A stretch of DNA of 64,000 nt from Streptomyces sp. WZ-12 (lineage in GTDB: Bacteria > Actinomycetota > Actinomycetes > Streptomycetales > Streptomycetaceae), in the NCBI RefSeq assembly GCF_028898845.1, contig NZ_CP118574.1, positions 6,049,001 through 6,113,000 on the forward strand, written 5' to 3'. Below, piece by piece: positions 43,341 to 52,387 of this stretch. The notes under the pieces were generated by a model, which saw only the letters and a list, made by a program, of their open reading frames with translations, made no database searches and was not told the DNA's origin. How positions within the stretch are numbered: the first letter of the stretch is position 1; each line of letters begins with the position of its first letter. A program made the position numbers and the translations under genes.

Positions 43341-45892
43341 CCGATCAGCCGCCCACCCGCCCCACCACCGCCAGCGCTCCCCACTACGCCCCCGCCCCCG
43401 ACTCTGCCCCCTGCTCCCGCGACTACTCCGCCGTGGTGGAACGGGCGCTCGGGGCGCTCGACTTGGACGCCAAGGTCCGGCTGCTCTCCGGACAGGACAT
43501 GTGGAGCCTGCCGGCGGTGCCGGCGATCGGGTTGCGGTCGCTGGTGATGTCGGACGGGCCGATCGGGGTCCGGGGCCGATATTGGAGCGCGGAGGACCCG
43601 TCGGTGGCGCTGCCCAGCCCCACCGCTCTGGCCGCCACCTGGGATCCCGAACTGGCCCGCCGGGCCGGCCAGCTGCTCGCCCAGGAGGCCCGTCGCAAGG
43701 GCGTGCACGTCCTGCTCGCGCCCACGGTCAACCTGCACCGCTCGCCGCTGGGCGGCCGGCACTTCGAGTGCTATTCGGAGGATCCGCTGCTGACCGGCGT
43801 GATCGGCGCGGGCTATGTGCGGGGTGTGCAGGAGGGTGGCGTCGGCACCACGGTCAAGCACTTCGTCGGCAACGACGCCGAGACCGACCGCTTCACGGTC
43901 GACAACCGCATCGCCCCGCGCCCGCTGCGCGAGCTCTATCTCGCCCCCTTCGAGCACATCGTCGGCCACGCCCGCCCCTGGGGCGTCATGACCGCCTACA
44001 ACAAGGTCAACGGCACGACGATGACCGAGCACCACCGCCTCGTCACCGAAGTCCTGCGCGGGGAATGGGGCTTCGACGGCGTCAACGTCTCCGACTGGAC
44101 GGCGGCCCGGCACACCGTCCGGGCCCTGCGCGGCGGCCTGGATGTGGCGATGCCGGGGCCCCGCACGGTCTTCGGCGCCCCGCTCGCGGCGGCCGTCCGC
44201 GCGGGCGAGGTCGCCGAGTCGGAGGTGGACGCCGCGGTGCGCCGGGTACTGCTGCTCGCCGCCCGGGCCGGTGCGCTGGACGGGGCGCCGCCCGCGGTGG
44301 ACCCGGCCGAGGCGCCCCGGGGCATCGACGGGCGGGCCGTCGCCCGCGAAGTGGCCCGCCGCGCCGTCGTCCTGCTGCGCAACGAGCCGGCGGAGCGGGC
44401 TCCGGAGGGCGGCTCCCGGCCGGTGCTGCCGCTCGATGCCGCCGCGCTCCGCCGGGTCGCCGTCATCGGTGCCGCGGCCCGCGACGCCCGGGTGCTCGGC
44501 GGCGGCTCCGCCACCGTCTTCCCCGCGCGGATCGTCTCCCCGCTCGCGGGCCTGCGCGCCGCGCTCCCCGACGACGTCGAGGTGGTCTTCGCGACCGGCG
44601 CCGACCCGCGCACCCGGGTCCCGCACGCCCGGGACGGCTTCACCCTGACCGCCCGCTACCTCGCCGCCGACGGCCGACTGCTCGCCCAGACGCCGCAGTT
44701 CGACGGTCATGTCCAGGCGCTGGGCAGCTTCCCCGATGGCGTCACCCGGCGCGACCTGCACGCCGTCGAACTCACCGGCAGCTTCACCCCGCGGACCAGC
44801 GGCACCCACACCCTGACGGTGGCCGGCACCGGTCGGCTCCGGCTGACCGTGGGCGACGCGGTCCTCTTCGACGGCGAGGGTGCCAAGCTGGCGGGCGCCG
44901 ACCCCTTCGAGGCGTTCATGCAGCCCGGCGAACACCGGATCAGCGCCGACCTGGCGGCCGGCCAGGAACTGCCGCTCACCCTGCGGTTCGTTCCGCACAG
45001 CCTCGGCCTGGGGGAGGGGATGGACGCCCTCAACTTCGCCCTCGGCCACGGCGAACCGCAGCTCGACGACGACGCCGAGATCGCGGAGGCGGTCCGTGCC
45101 GCGGCCGGCGCGGATGCCGCGGTCGTCGTCGTGGCGACCACCGAGGAGGTCGAGTCGGAGGGCTTCGACCGCACCGACCTCCGACTGCCGGGCCGGCAGG
45201 ACGAGTTGGTCGCCCGGGTCGCCGCCGCCAACCCGCGCACCATCGTGGTGGTCAACTCCGGCTCTCCGGTGGAGATGCCCTGGCGCGACGAGGTGCCCGC
45301 CGTGCTGCTGAGCTGGTTTCCCGGACAGGAGGCCGGGGCCGCGCTGGCCGACGTCCTGCTCGGCGCTCACGAACCGGGCGGTCGCCTCCCCACCACCTGG
45401 CCGGCTCGCCTGGCCGACGCCCCGGTCACCACCGTCACCCCCACCGACGGCACGCTCGACTACGCGGAGGGGCTCTTCATCGGCTACCGCGCCTGGCAAC
45501 GCACCACGATCGCGCCCGCCTACCCCTTCGGCCACGGCCTCGGCTACACCGACTGGGAGTACGAGTGCGCGGACACCACCCCCGACTCCGTCCGCGTCCG
45601 TGTGCGCAACACCGGTGACCGTCCCGGCCGCGAGGTCGTCCAGATCTACCTCGCGCCGACCGGCGACACCTCCGAGGCGCCGGAGCGACCGGTGCGCTGG
45701 CTGGCCGGCTTCGCCACCGTCGAGGCAGGTCCCGGCGAGAGCGCGGAGGCCGAAATCCCGCTGCCGGGCCGCGCCTTCGAGATCTGGTCGGAACCGGACG
45801 ACGGCTGGCGCCGGATCCCGGGCACCTACGCCGTCGAGGTCGGTCGCAGCAGCAGTGACCTCCGGCTGACCGCGCGGGTCACTGCTGAGTGA
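43337..45892 (+). CDS. Glycoside hydrolase family 3 beta-glucosidase with PA14 domain
   Basis: The 851-residue protein begins the GH3 barrel near residue 30. LSGQDMWSLP and KHFVGNDAETDR lie in the active site, and the nucleophile is D253 in FDGVNVSDWTAARHT. The alpha/beta sandwich domain follows, with a PA14-type insert (about 435-560; FDGHVQALGSFPDGV to TLRFVPHSLGLGEG) that shapes substrate access. The acid/base region is ATTEEVESEGFDRTDLRLPG, and a fibronectin-III-like C-terminus ends the protein (RVRVRNTGDRPGREVVQIYL). No secretion signal is visible, so it probably acts in the cytosol on imported oligosaccharides. Its stop overlaps the convergent DUF4097 gene by 14 bases. Confidence 0.92.
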   Translation: MTDQPPTRPTTASAPHYAPAPDSAPCSRDYSAVVERALGALDLDAKVRLLSGQDMWSLPAVPAIGLRSLVMSDGPIGVRGRYWSAEDPSVALPSPTALAATWDPELARRAGQLLAQEARRKGVHVLLAPTVNLHRSPLGGRHFECYSEDPLLTGVIGAGYVRGVQEGGVGTTVKHFVGNDAETDRFTVDNRIAPRPLRELYLAPFEHIVGHARPWGVMTAYNKVNGTTMTEHHRLVTEVLRGEWGFDGVNVSDWTAARHTVRALRGGLDVAMPGPRTVFGAPLAAAVRAGEVAESEVDAAVRRVLLLAARAGALDGAPPAVDPAEAPRGIDGRAVAREVARRAVVLLRNEPAERAPEGGSRPVLPLDAAALRRVAVIGAAARDARVLGGGSATVFPARIVSPLAGLRAALPDDVEVVFATGADPRTRVPHARDGFTLTARYLAADGRLLAQTPQFDGHVQALGSFPDGVTRRDLHAVELTGSFTPRTSGTHTLTVAGTGRLRLTVGDAVLFDGEGAKLAGADPFEAFMQPGEHRISADLAAGQELPLTLRFVPHSLGLGEGMDALNFALGHGEPQLDDDAEIAEAVRAAAGADAAVVVVATTEEVESEGFDRTDLRLPGRQDELVARVAAANPRTIVVVNSGSPVEMPWRDEVPAVLLSWFPGQEAGAALADVLLGAHEPGGRLPTTWPARLADAPVTTVTPTDGTLDYAEGLFIGYRAWQRTTIAPAYPFGHGLGYTDWEYECADTTPDSVRVRVRNTGDRPGREVVQIYLAPTGDTSEAPERPVRWLAGFATVEAGPGESAEAEIPLPGRAFEIWSEPDDGWRRIPGTYAVEVGRSSSDLRLTARVTAE

Positions 45893-46580
45893 GCACCGAG
45901 ACGTCGCCGCCGCTGGAGCGCGCGGATATTTTGTGCGCCGAGCCCTCGTCCGTGGCGACGGTCACCTTCCGGCTCCCGCCGCTGGTGCCCGCATCGACGG
46001 CGTAACTGCCCTTCGGCACACGGACGGTGACGTCACCCCCGCTGGTGTGGGCCGACACCTCGTCGGGCACCGCGCCGAGCGTGGCCTCGACGTTCCCACC
46101 GCTGGTCTTCAGCTTCGCCGTGCGGGCCGTGGTGTCCTCGACGGTGACGTCGCCGCCGCTGGTGACCGCGGTGATCCCGCCGCCGGCGCCGCGGACGGTG
46201 ACGTTCCCGCCGCTGGTGTGCAGATCGACCGAGGCGTCGCGCGGCAGCAGCACGCGGTAGCCCACCTCGCAGCGGTGCCCGTACGAGCAGTCCTCCGAAG
46301 TCAGCGTCAGTCGGCCGTCCTTGAGGGTGTGGCTGGTCTCCGGCTTGGCGTCGTCGTACTTGAGCTTCTCGGTCACCTTGACCGTCCCTCCGGCGTCCAC
46401 CGGCACGATTTCGATGTCCCCGCCGTGCGTCGTCGCCGAGAGCGATCTGACCGTGCCGTCGACGCCGTACGTCCGCTGGTCGGATTTCTGCGGGCCGCCC
46501 ACCACCAGGGAGCAGCCGGTCGTCAGCAGGGTCAACGCCGCGCAGGGCAGGATGAGATGGGCGGCACGGAGACGGGCCAT
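45879..46580 (-). CDS. DUF4097 beta-strand repeat lipoprotein
   Basis: The 233-residue protein has a lipobox (LPCAALTLLTTGC). Repeated beta-helix-like strands follow, each carrying a T/S-SGGDV or TSGGNV turn (HTSGGNVTVRGAG, VTSGGDVTVEDT, KTSGGNVEATLG, HTSGGDVTVRVP, RSSGGDVSVL). This is the DUF4097 (adhesin-like) family found in actinobacterial envelopes; function unknown. ATG 46580 follows GGGGGAATCACC. Two direct repeats of CCGCACGGTATGA lie 105-142 bases upstream (46685-46697 and 46710-46722). Confidence 0.85.
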   Translation of the reverse strand: MARLRAAHLILPCAALTLLTTGCSLVVGGPQKSDQRTYGVDGTVRSLSATTHGGDIEIVPVDAGGTVKVTEKLKYDDAKPETSHTLKDGRLTLTSEDCSYGHRCEVGYRVLLPRDASVDLHTSGGNVTVRGAGGGITAVTSGGDVTVEDTTARTAKLKTSGGNVEATLGAVPDEVSAHTSGGDVTVRVPKGSYAVDAGTSGGSRKVTVATDEGSAHKISARSSGGDVSVLTQQ

Positions 46581-46684
46581 GGTGATTCCCCCGGAGGCAG
46601 TGGCGACGGTCGGTACAAAAGCGAGCGGACCGGGTCGGACCCGCTCGACCTTCATCCTCCCCCCTCCGCACCCCGCGCACGTCG

Positions 46685-46722
46685 CCGCACGGTATGACCT
46701 TCCGTGTCCCCGCACGGTATGA
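46685..46722. promoter_or_regulatory. Direct repeat CCGCACGGTATGA upstream of DUF4097
   Basis: Two perfect 13-bp copies start 25 bp apart. The core, TCATACCGTG on the gene's strand, reappears as an inverted repeat upstream of the histidine kinase gene at 63002-63054. Confidence 0.6.
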
Positions 46723-46776
46723 GCCGCACCGCCGCGCCCTTAAGGGTTTCCCTGAGGCGGTGTGAGGGTGGGCGCC

Positions 46777-47715
46777 TCACCCGCCGGAAGCGGCCTCACT
46801 CTTCAGGGGGTTTTCCTTGCGGGTGACCGTCCGGAACGCCAGCTCCGCCAGCTCCTGCTGGCCGCGCAGCCCCGGGTGGAACCAGTCCCAGGTGCTCAAC
46901 TGCCCTCCCGTGAAGCGGTAGTCGAAGACCGACCGGTCGAAGCGGCACAGCGCGTCCTCGGCGCAGACCTCCGCCAGCGCCGTGTTGTACGCCCGCACCC
47001 GCTCCTGGACCGACGCCCGCCGGTCCTGCGCCGGCTTCGTCAGATCGTCCGGGTCCCGCAGCATCGACCCGCACAGGCCCAGCTTCCACACCTGCTTGCC
47101 GAGCGGGTTCTTGCGTCCCTCGGACCACAGGCGCAACAGGTCCGGCACCGCCGCGACATACACCTGGGTGTGCGGCAGGGACTTGCGCAACGTCTTCATG
47201 GACCGCTCGAAGCCGGTGCGGAAGGCGGCCGGTGAGGTCATGGCGCGGACGTCGCTGCGGCAGGCGTCGTTGGCGCCGATCAGGACCGTGACCAACTCCG
47301 GCCTGCGGGCGGCGGCCTCGGTGACCTGCTGCGGCAGATCGCTCATCAGGGCGCCGGTCTTGGCGTAGTTCCAACTGCGGGCGGCCGGGTTCTCCTTCAA
47401 CAGCCGTCGGGCCAGGCTGTTGACCTTGGGGCTGGTGCCGGTGGACCAGGAGACCTCAGGGCAGTCGGAGAGCACCGTACAGGCGTCGAAGCCGGCGGTG
47501 ATGGAGTCGCCCAGCGCCGCGATCGAGCGGGGGTCGGTCCGCCAGGCCGGCGTCGGCTTCGCGGTGGGCTTCGCCGAGGCGCCGCCGTGCGGTGCGGTGT
47601 CGCCGCCGCAGGCGGTGAGGGCGCCCAGCAGCGCGCAGGTCGTCGCCGAGGCGAGGGCGGCGCGGGCGACGAGACGGTGACGCCGAGGGCGAACGGGTCG
47701 ATCGATCGTCGTCAT
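46777..47715 (-). CDS. SGNH/GDSL-family lipoprotein hydrolase
   Basis: The 312-residue secreted protein has a basic N-terminus, hydrophobic core and lipobox ALLGALTAC (C36), then a Lys/Pro linker. The SGNH hydrolase blocks follow: SIAALGDSITAGFD (nucleophile S71), the oxyanion Gly of TGALMSDLP, LIGANDACRSD (Asn), and WDWFHPGLRGQQELA (Asp-x-x-His). It probably cleaves esters at the cell surface. Four further cysteines could form disulfides. ATG 47715 has GGGGGACAGGGG upstream; a longer frame exists but is unsupported. Confidence 0.88.
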   Translation of the reverse strand: MTTIDRPVRPRRHRLVARAALASATTCALLGALTACGGDTAPHGGASAKPTAKPTPAWRTDPRSIAALGDSITAGFDACTVLSDCPEVSWSTGTSPKVNSLARRLLKENPAARSWNYAKTGALMSDLPQQVTEAAARRPELVTVLIGANDACRSDVRAMTSPAAFRTGFERSMKTLRKSLPHTQVYVAAVPDLLRLWSEGRKNPLGKQVWKLGLCGSMLRDPDDLTKPAQDRRASVQERVRAYNTALAEVCAEDALCRFDRSVFDYRFTGGQLSTWDWFHPGLRGQQELAELAFRTVTRKENPLKSEAASGG

Positions 47716-48041
47716 CCCCTGTCCCCCTCCGGCGTGCGAGTGATATCTCTTCGGGTATCGACGGTACGTCACTTCGGGTTTGTCGCCGCGCGGTAGTTTT
47801 GCCCCGTGCCTGCCGGGTGGTGACCCGAAGTCGTACGTGCAGTCGACACAGGTAAATTACAACACGTCATTTCCTGTCCCATTTGCGGCAAATTCCGCCT
47901 AGTGGTGTTTACTGTAGGTCACCTCGCATGCTGGTGCCGAAGTGATCACTGGGGCAGAATGTCGATAGCTGTCCCGGCCGCGACCGGAACGGGCACGAGG
48001 CCGCTGGGGAAGGCGAACCTCGATCCGCACGGGAGGTCCCG
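47716..48041. other. Divergent regulatory region of the SGNH lipase and DUF3145 genes
   Basis: The 326 bases are distinctly more A/T-rich at 47830-47930 than anywhere else nearby and should hold both promoters. Visible elements are a GCGG-N6-CCGC inverted repeat (47885-47898), TGTTTACTGTAG as a possible extended -10 area near 47906-47917, and a perfect palindrome AGTGATCACT (47941-47950). No gene. Confidence 0.55.
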
Positions 48042-48536
48042 GTGACGACACGTGGAGTTCTGTACGTCCACTCCGCTCCGCGCGCGCTGTGCCCGCACGT
48101 CGAATGGGCAGTGGCGGGCGTCCTCGGGGTGCGCGTCAACCTCGACTGGATCCGCCAGCCGGCATCGCCCGGCACCTGGAGAGCCGAGTTCTCCTGGCAG
48201 GGCGAGGCCGGCACCGCCTCCAAGCTGGCCTCCGCGCTGCGCGGTTGGCACCTGCTCCGCTTCGAGGTGACCGCCGAGCCCTGCGCCACCGCCGAGGGCG
48301 AGCGCTACAGCTCCACCCCCGACCTGGGCATCTTCCACGCCGTCACCGGCATCCACGGCGACATCCTCATCCCCGAGGACCGGCTGCGCGCCGCCGTCGA
48401 CCGCTCCGCACGCGGCGAGACCGAGCTCGCCGCCGAGGTCGCCAAGCTGCTCGGCAAGCCCTGGGACGACGAGTTGGAGCCCTTCCGGTACGCCGGCGAG
48501 GGCGCCCCGGTGCGCTGGCTCCACCAGGTCGTCTGA
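48042..48536 (+). CDS. DUF3145 protein
   Basis: The 164-residue protein matches the actinobacteria-specific DUF3145 family in full: TRGVLYVHSAPRALCPHVEW at the start, NLDWIRQPASPGTWRAEFSW, DLGIFHAVTGIHGDILIPED and WLHQVV at the end. It is conserved next to the fab genes in Streptomyces, but its function is not known. There is no signal or membrane segment, so it is cytoplasmic. GTG 48042 follows GGGAGGTCCCG. Confidence 0.92.
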   Translation: MTTRGVLYVHSAPRALCPHVEWAVAGVLGVRVNLDWIRQPASPGTWRAEFSWQGEAGTASKLASALRGWHLLRFEVTAEPCATAEGERYSSTPDLGIFHAVTGIHGDILIPEDRLRAAVDRSARGETELAAEVAKLLGKPWDDELEPFRYAGEGAPVRWLHQVV

Positions 48537-48645
48537 CGACCCGTACGAGGCCGTGCGCGGCCGTACGGAGCCTTGTGGCGGACCGTCCCGCGACACCTCG
48601 GCGCGCGGTTGACCGTGAGTCCGCTCCAACGCCTAGCGTGCCGGC

Positions 48646-49536
48646 ATGGCTGACAACAACAGTTCCCCCGCCGCCTCGGTCGCCGTCCTCGGCACCGGGA
48701 TCATGGGTGCGGCGATGGCCCGCAACCTCGCCCGCGCCGGGCTGGACGTCCGCGCCTGGAACCGCACCCGCGCCAAGGCCGAACCGCTGGCCGCCGACGG
48801 CGTACGGGTCACCGACACCCCCGCCGAGGCGGTGGACGGTGCCGACACCGTGCTCACCATGCTGCTCGACGGTCCCGCCGTCCTCGACGCGATGCGTCAA
48901 GCCGCCCTGCGGCTCGCGCCCGGCACCCTCTGGCTCCAGATGAGCACCGTCGGACCGGCCGCCCTGGAACCGCTCGTGCGGTTCGCCGGTGAACGGGACC
49001 TCCGGATCGTCGACGCCCCCGTACTGGGCACCAAGGCACCCGCCGAGAAAGGGCAGTTGATCGTCCTCGCCGCCGGGCCCCAGGAGCTGCGCGAGCGCGC
49101 CGGGCGGGTGCTCGACGTCGTCGGCGGCCGCACCCAGTGGGTCGGCGAGGACGCCGCGAGCGGGGCCGCCAGCCGCCTCAAGCTGGTCGTCAACAGCTGG
49201 GTGCTCACCATCATCGGCGGTACCGGTGAAACCCTGGCGCTCGCCAAGGGGTTGGACGTGGACCCGCGGGCCTTCCTGGAGGCGGTCGGCGGCGGCTCGC
49301 TCGACATGCCCTACCTGCGGATGAAGTCGGAGCTGCTCCTCACCGGCGACCTGGAGCCCAGCTTCACGGTCTCCGCCGCGCGCAAGGACGCCCGGCTGGT
49401 CAACGAGGCCGGCGAGGCGGCCGGCGTGCGGATGGACCTGGCGGCCGCGACCGCGGAGCGCCTCCGCCGGGCCGAGGAACAGGGCCACGGCGGCGAGGAC
49501 GGCGTGGCCGCGTACTTCGCCAGCTTCGTCGGCTGA
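48646..49536 (+). CDS. 3-hydroxyisobutyrate dehydrogenase-like NAD(P) oxidoreductase
   Basis: The 296-residue beta-hydroxyacid dehydrogenase has SVAVLGTGIMGAAMARNLAR (NAD(P) glycine motif), the substrate loop LWLQMSTVGPAA (in place of DMSTxxP), and the catalytic lysine in AASRLKLVVNSWV. An all-helical C-terminal domain ends LRRAEEQGHGGEDGVAAYFA. Family members oxidise or reduce 3-hydroxyisobutyrate, tartronate semialdehyde or imines; the substrate here is open. It converges on fabF with a strong hairpin between. Confidence 0.88.
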   Translation: MADNNSSPAASVAVLGTGIMGAAMARNLARAGLDVRAWNRTRAKAEPLAADGVRVTDTPAEAVDGADTVLTMLLDGPAVLDAMRQAALRLAPGTLWLQMSTVGPAALEPLVRFAGERDLRIVDAPVLGTKAPAEKGQLIVLAAGPQELRERAGRVLDVVGGRTQWVGEDAASGAASRLKLVVNSWVLTIIGGTGETLALAKGLDVDPRAFLEAVGGGSLDMPYLRMKSELLLTGDLEPSFTVSAARKDARLVNEAGEAAGVRMDLAAATAERLRRAEEQGHGGEDGVAAYFASFVG

Positions 49537-49559
49537 ACGGCCGGCACAGCGAAGCACAG

Positions 49560-49592
49560 GGGCCCGCCCGGTCGTTGGGACCGGGCGGGCCC
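49560..49592. terminator. Bidirectional hairpin between the dehydrogenase and fabF genes
   Basis: GGGCCCGCCCGGTC (49560-49573) pairs perfectly with GACCGGGCGGGCCC (49579-49592) around a 5-base loop. It serves both converging transcripts, including the end of the fab operon. Confidence 0.85.
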
Positions 49593-49620
49593 TGAAGCGT
49601 CCGTCCTACGGGGCGTGACG

Positions 49621-50907
49621 TCAGACCGTGCGGAAGGCGAGGACCACGTTGTGGCCGCCGAAGCCGAACGAGTCGTTCAGCGCCGCGAGCCGGCCGTCGG
49701 CGGGCAGCGCGCGGGCCTCGTCGCGGACGATGTCCACCTCCACCTCGGGGTCGAGGTTCTCGATGTTGATCGTCGGCGGGGCCGTCCGGTGGTACAGCGC
49801 CAGGATGGTGGCGACCGTCTCCACACCGCCCGCGCCGCCCAGGAGGTGGCCGGTCATCGACTTGGTGGCGGAGACCGCCATGTGGTCCACGTCGTTGCCG
49901 AAGACCTTGCGCAGCGCCTTCAGTTCGGCGAGGTCGCCCTGCGGGGTCGAGGTGGCGTGCGCGTTGACGTGCACGATCTCGGACGGGGCGAGGTCGCTGT
50001 TGTCGAGGAGGTTCTGCAGCGCGTGCGCGATGCCGTTGCCGGAGGGCTCGGGCTGCACGATGTCGTGGCTGTCGGCAGAGATGCCCTGGCCGACCGCCTC
50101 GGCGTAGACCCGGGCGCCGCGCTTGGCGGCGTGCTCGGCCGACTCCAGGACGATCACGCCGGCGCCCTCACCGAGGACGAAGCCGTTGCGCTCGGTGTCG
50201 AAGGGGCGGGAGGCGCCCTGCGGGTCCTCGTTGTTCTTCGACATCGCCATCATGTTGCCGAACGCGGCGATCGGCAGCGGGTGGATGGCCGCCTCCGTAC
50301 CGCCCGCGACGACGACGTCGGCGCGGCCCGTGCGGATCATCTCGATGGCGTAGCCGATGGCCTCGGAGCCGGAGGCGCAGGCGCTCACCGGGGTGTGCAC
50401 ACCGGCGCGGGCGTTGACGTCCAGACCGACGTTGGCCGACGGCCCGTTGGGCATCAGCATCGGCACGGTGTGCGGGGAGACCCGGCGGACGCCCTTCTCC
50501 CGGAGGATGTCGTACTGGCTCAGGAGCGTGGTCACGCCGCCGATGCCGGAGGCGATGACGGTGCCGAGCCGGTCGGGGTTGACCGAACCGGCCGGCCCGG
50601 CGGCCGTGTCCGGCTCGCCGGCCTTCGCCGTGAAGCCGGCGTCCGCCCACGCCTCACGGGCCGCGATCAGCGCGAACTGCGCCGAACGGTCCAGCTTGCG
50701 AGCCTGGGCCCGGGGCAGCGTCTCGGTCGGGTCGACCGCTGCCTGCGCGGCGATGCGGACGGGCAGCTCGGCCGCCCACTCCTGCTCAAGGGGGCTGACA
50801 CCGGAACGGCCGGCGAGCAGGCCCTCCCAGGTCGAAGCGCTGTCGCCACCCAGCGGTGTGGTTGCGCCGATACCGGTGACGACCACGGTGCGATTGGTCG
50901 CGTTCAC
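49621..50907 (-). CDS. fabF: 3-oxoacyl-ACP synthase II
   Basis: The 428-residue condensing enzyme elongates acyl-ACP with malonyl-ACP in type II fatty acid synthesis. All KAS II residues are present: C177 in SACASGSEAIG, H317 in HVNAHATSTPQGD and H354 in SMTGHLLGGAGG, with the GFGGHN end loop. GTG 50907 (VNATNRTVVVTGIG) with GGAG upstream gives the family's normal length; a longer frame is unsupported. It is last in the fasR-fabD-fabH-acpP-fabF order. Confidence 0.96.
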   Translation of the reverse strand: MNATNRTVVVTGIGATTPLGGDSASTWEGLLAGRSGVSPLEQEWAAELPVRIAAQAAVDPTETLPRAQARKLDRSAQFALIAAREAWADAGFTAKAGEPDTAAGPAGSVNPDRLGTVIASGIGGVTTLLSQYDILREKGVRRVSPHTVPMLMPNGPSANVGLDVNARAGVHTPVSACASGSEAIGYAIEMIRTGRADVVVAGGTEAAIHPLPIAAFGNMMAMSKNNEDPQGASRPFDTERNGFVLGEGAGVIVLESAEHAAKRGARVYAEAVGQGISADSHDIVQPEPSGNGIAHALQNLLDNSDLAPSEIVHVNAHATSTPQGDLAELKALRKVFGNDVDHMAVSATKSMTGHLLGGAGGVETVATILALYHRTAPPTINIENLDPEVEVDIVRDEARALPADGRLAALNDSFGFGGHNVVLAFRTV

Positions 50908-50983
50908 GGGAATTCTTACTCCACGGGTAGAGGGGTCTGAATCGACGGCGCCACCGCCGGGTGGCGACATGCGCTGCGCCAGA

Positions 50984-51232
50984 TCAGGACTGGTGCTTGA
51001 GGATGTAGTCGGTCGCGTCGCCGACGGTCTTGAGGTTCTTGACGTCGTCGTCCGGGATCTTCACGTCGAAGCGCTCTTCGGCGGCGACGACGACCTCGAC
51101 CATGGACAGCGAGTCAACGTCCAGGTCGTCGGTGAAGGACTTGTCCACCTGGACGTCCTCGGTGGGGATACCGGCGATCTCGTTCACGATCTCAGCGAGA
51201 CCGGCGACGATCTCTTCCTTGGTGGCGGCCAT
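50984..51232 (-). CDS. acpP: Acyl carrier protein
   Basis: The 82-residue ACP carries the growing fatty acid on phosphopantetheine at S41 in DLDVDSLSMVE. The rest is the acidic four-helix bundle typical of ACP. AAGGAG lies seven bases before ATG 51232. It sits between fabH and fabF as in other Streptomyces. Confidence 0.97.
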   Translation of the reverse strand: MAATKEEIVAGLAEIVNEIAGIPTEDVQVDKSFTDDLDVDSLSMVEVVVAAEERFDVKIPDDDVKNLKTVGDATDYILKHQS

Positions 51233-51339
51233 GATGGCGCTCCTTCGATTAGCGGAAAACTGTTTGTTTTGCGGTGAAGCGGCGAAGCTTTGCACGGCGG
51301 GCGGCACCTGGTCGCGGTGCTGGTCCGTGCAGATCTTGC

Positions 51340-52374
51340 CTAGGGGAGAGTAACGACCGTCGCGGCGTACACGAGACCCGCCCCGAAGCCGATGACCAGC
51401 GCGGTGTCCCCGCTCTTGGCCTGCCCGGTCGCCAACAGCCGCTCCATGGCGAGCGGAATCGAGGCGGCCGAGGTGTTGCCGGTGGTCTCCACGTCGCGGG
51501 CGACCGTGACGCTCTCCGGCAGCTTCAGAGTCTTCACCATCGAGTCGATGATCCGCATGTTGGCCTGGTGCGGAATGAAGACGTCCAGGTCGTCCGGGCT
51601 GACTCCGGCCTCGTCCAGCGCCTGCTGGGCGACCTTCGCCATCTCGAACACCGCCCACCGGAAGACCGCCTGGCCTTCCTGGGTGATGGCGGGGAACTTG
51701 ACGTTGCCCTCGCTGTCGACGGGCAGTTGGGAGACGTCGCCGATGCGGAAGCTGTCCCAGGCGACGGTCTGCATGATGGTGTTGGACTTGTCGCCCTCCG
51801 AGCCCCAGACGGTCGGGCCGATCGCCGGCTCCTTGGCCGGGCCCACGATCACCGCGCCGGCGCCGTCGCCGAACAGGAAGGCCGTCGCGCGGTCGCTGAG
51901 GTCCGTCAGGTCCGAGAGCCGCTCGACGCCGATCACCAGGACGTACTCGGCGGAGCCCTCGGTGACCAGGCCCTTGGCGAGCGTCAGCCCGTAGCCGAAG
52001 CCGGCGCAGCCCGCGGAGATGTCGAACGCGGCCGGCTTGCCGGCACCGACGAGGTGCGCGATCTCGGTCGCGATGGCCGGGGTCTGCTTGAAGTGCGAGA
52101 CGGTGGAGACGATCACCGCGCCGATCTGCTCGGGCGTGATGCCGGCGTCCGCGATGGCCTTGCCGGACGCCTCGACCGACATGGTCGCGACGGTCTCCTC
52201 GGGGCCCGCCCAGTGGCGGGTGGCGATGCCCGAGCGCGAGCGGATCCACTCGTCGGACGAGTCGATGTGCTTGAGGATCTCCTCGTTGGGGACGACCCGG
52301 GTCGGGCGGTAGCCACCGACGCCCATGATCCGTGCGTACGGGGCGCCCTTGGAGGGTTTGATCTTCGAGGTCAT
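51340..52374 (-). CDS. fabH: 3-oxoacyl-ACP synthase III
   Basis: The 344-residue enzyme starts fatty acid chains by condensing a short, often branched acyl-CoA with malonyl-ACP. Its triad is complete: C123 in DISAGCAGFGYG, H269 in FIPHQANMRI and N300 in ETTGNTSAASIP. Slightly longer than E. coli FabH owing to an N-terminal extension (MTSKIKPSKGAPYARI) common in Streptomyces. It lies 13 bases after fabD. Confidence 0.96.
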   Translation of the reverse strand: MTSKIKPSKGAPYARIMGVGGYRPTRVVPNEEILKHIDSSDEWIRSRSGIATRHWAGPEETVATMSVEASGKAIADAGITPEQIGAVIVSTVSHFKQTPAIATEIAHLVGAGKPAAFDISAGCAGFGYGLTLAKGLVTEGSAEYVLVIGVERLSDLTDLSDRATAFLFGDGAGAVIVGPAKEPAIGPTVWGSEGDKSNTIMQTVAWDSFRIGDVSQLPVDSEGNVKFPAITQEGQAVFRWAVFEMAKVAQQALDEAGVSPDDLDVFIPHQANMRIIDSMVKTLKLPESVTVARDVETTGNTSAASIPLAMERLLATGQAKSGDTALVIGFGAGLVYAATVVTLP

Positions 52375-52387
52375 GCGCTACGGACTC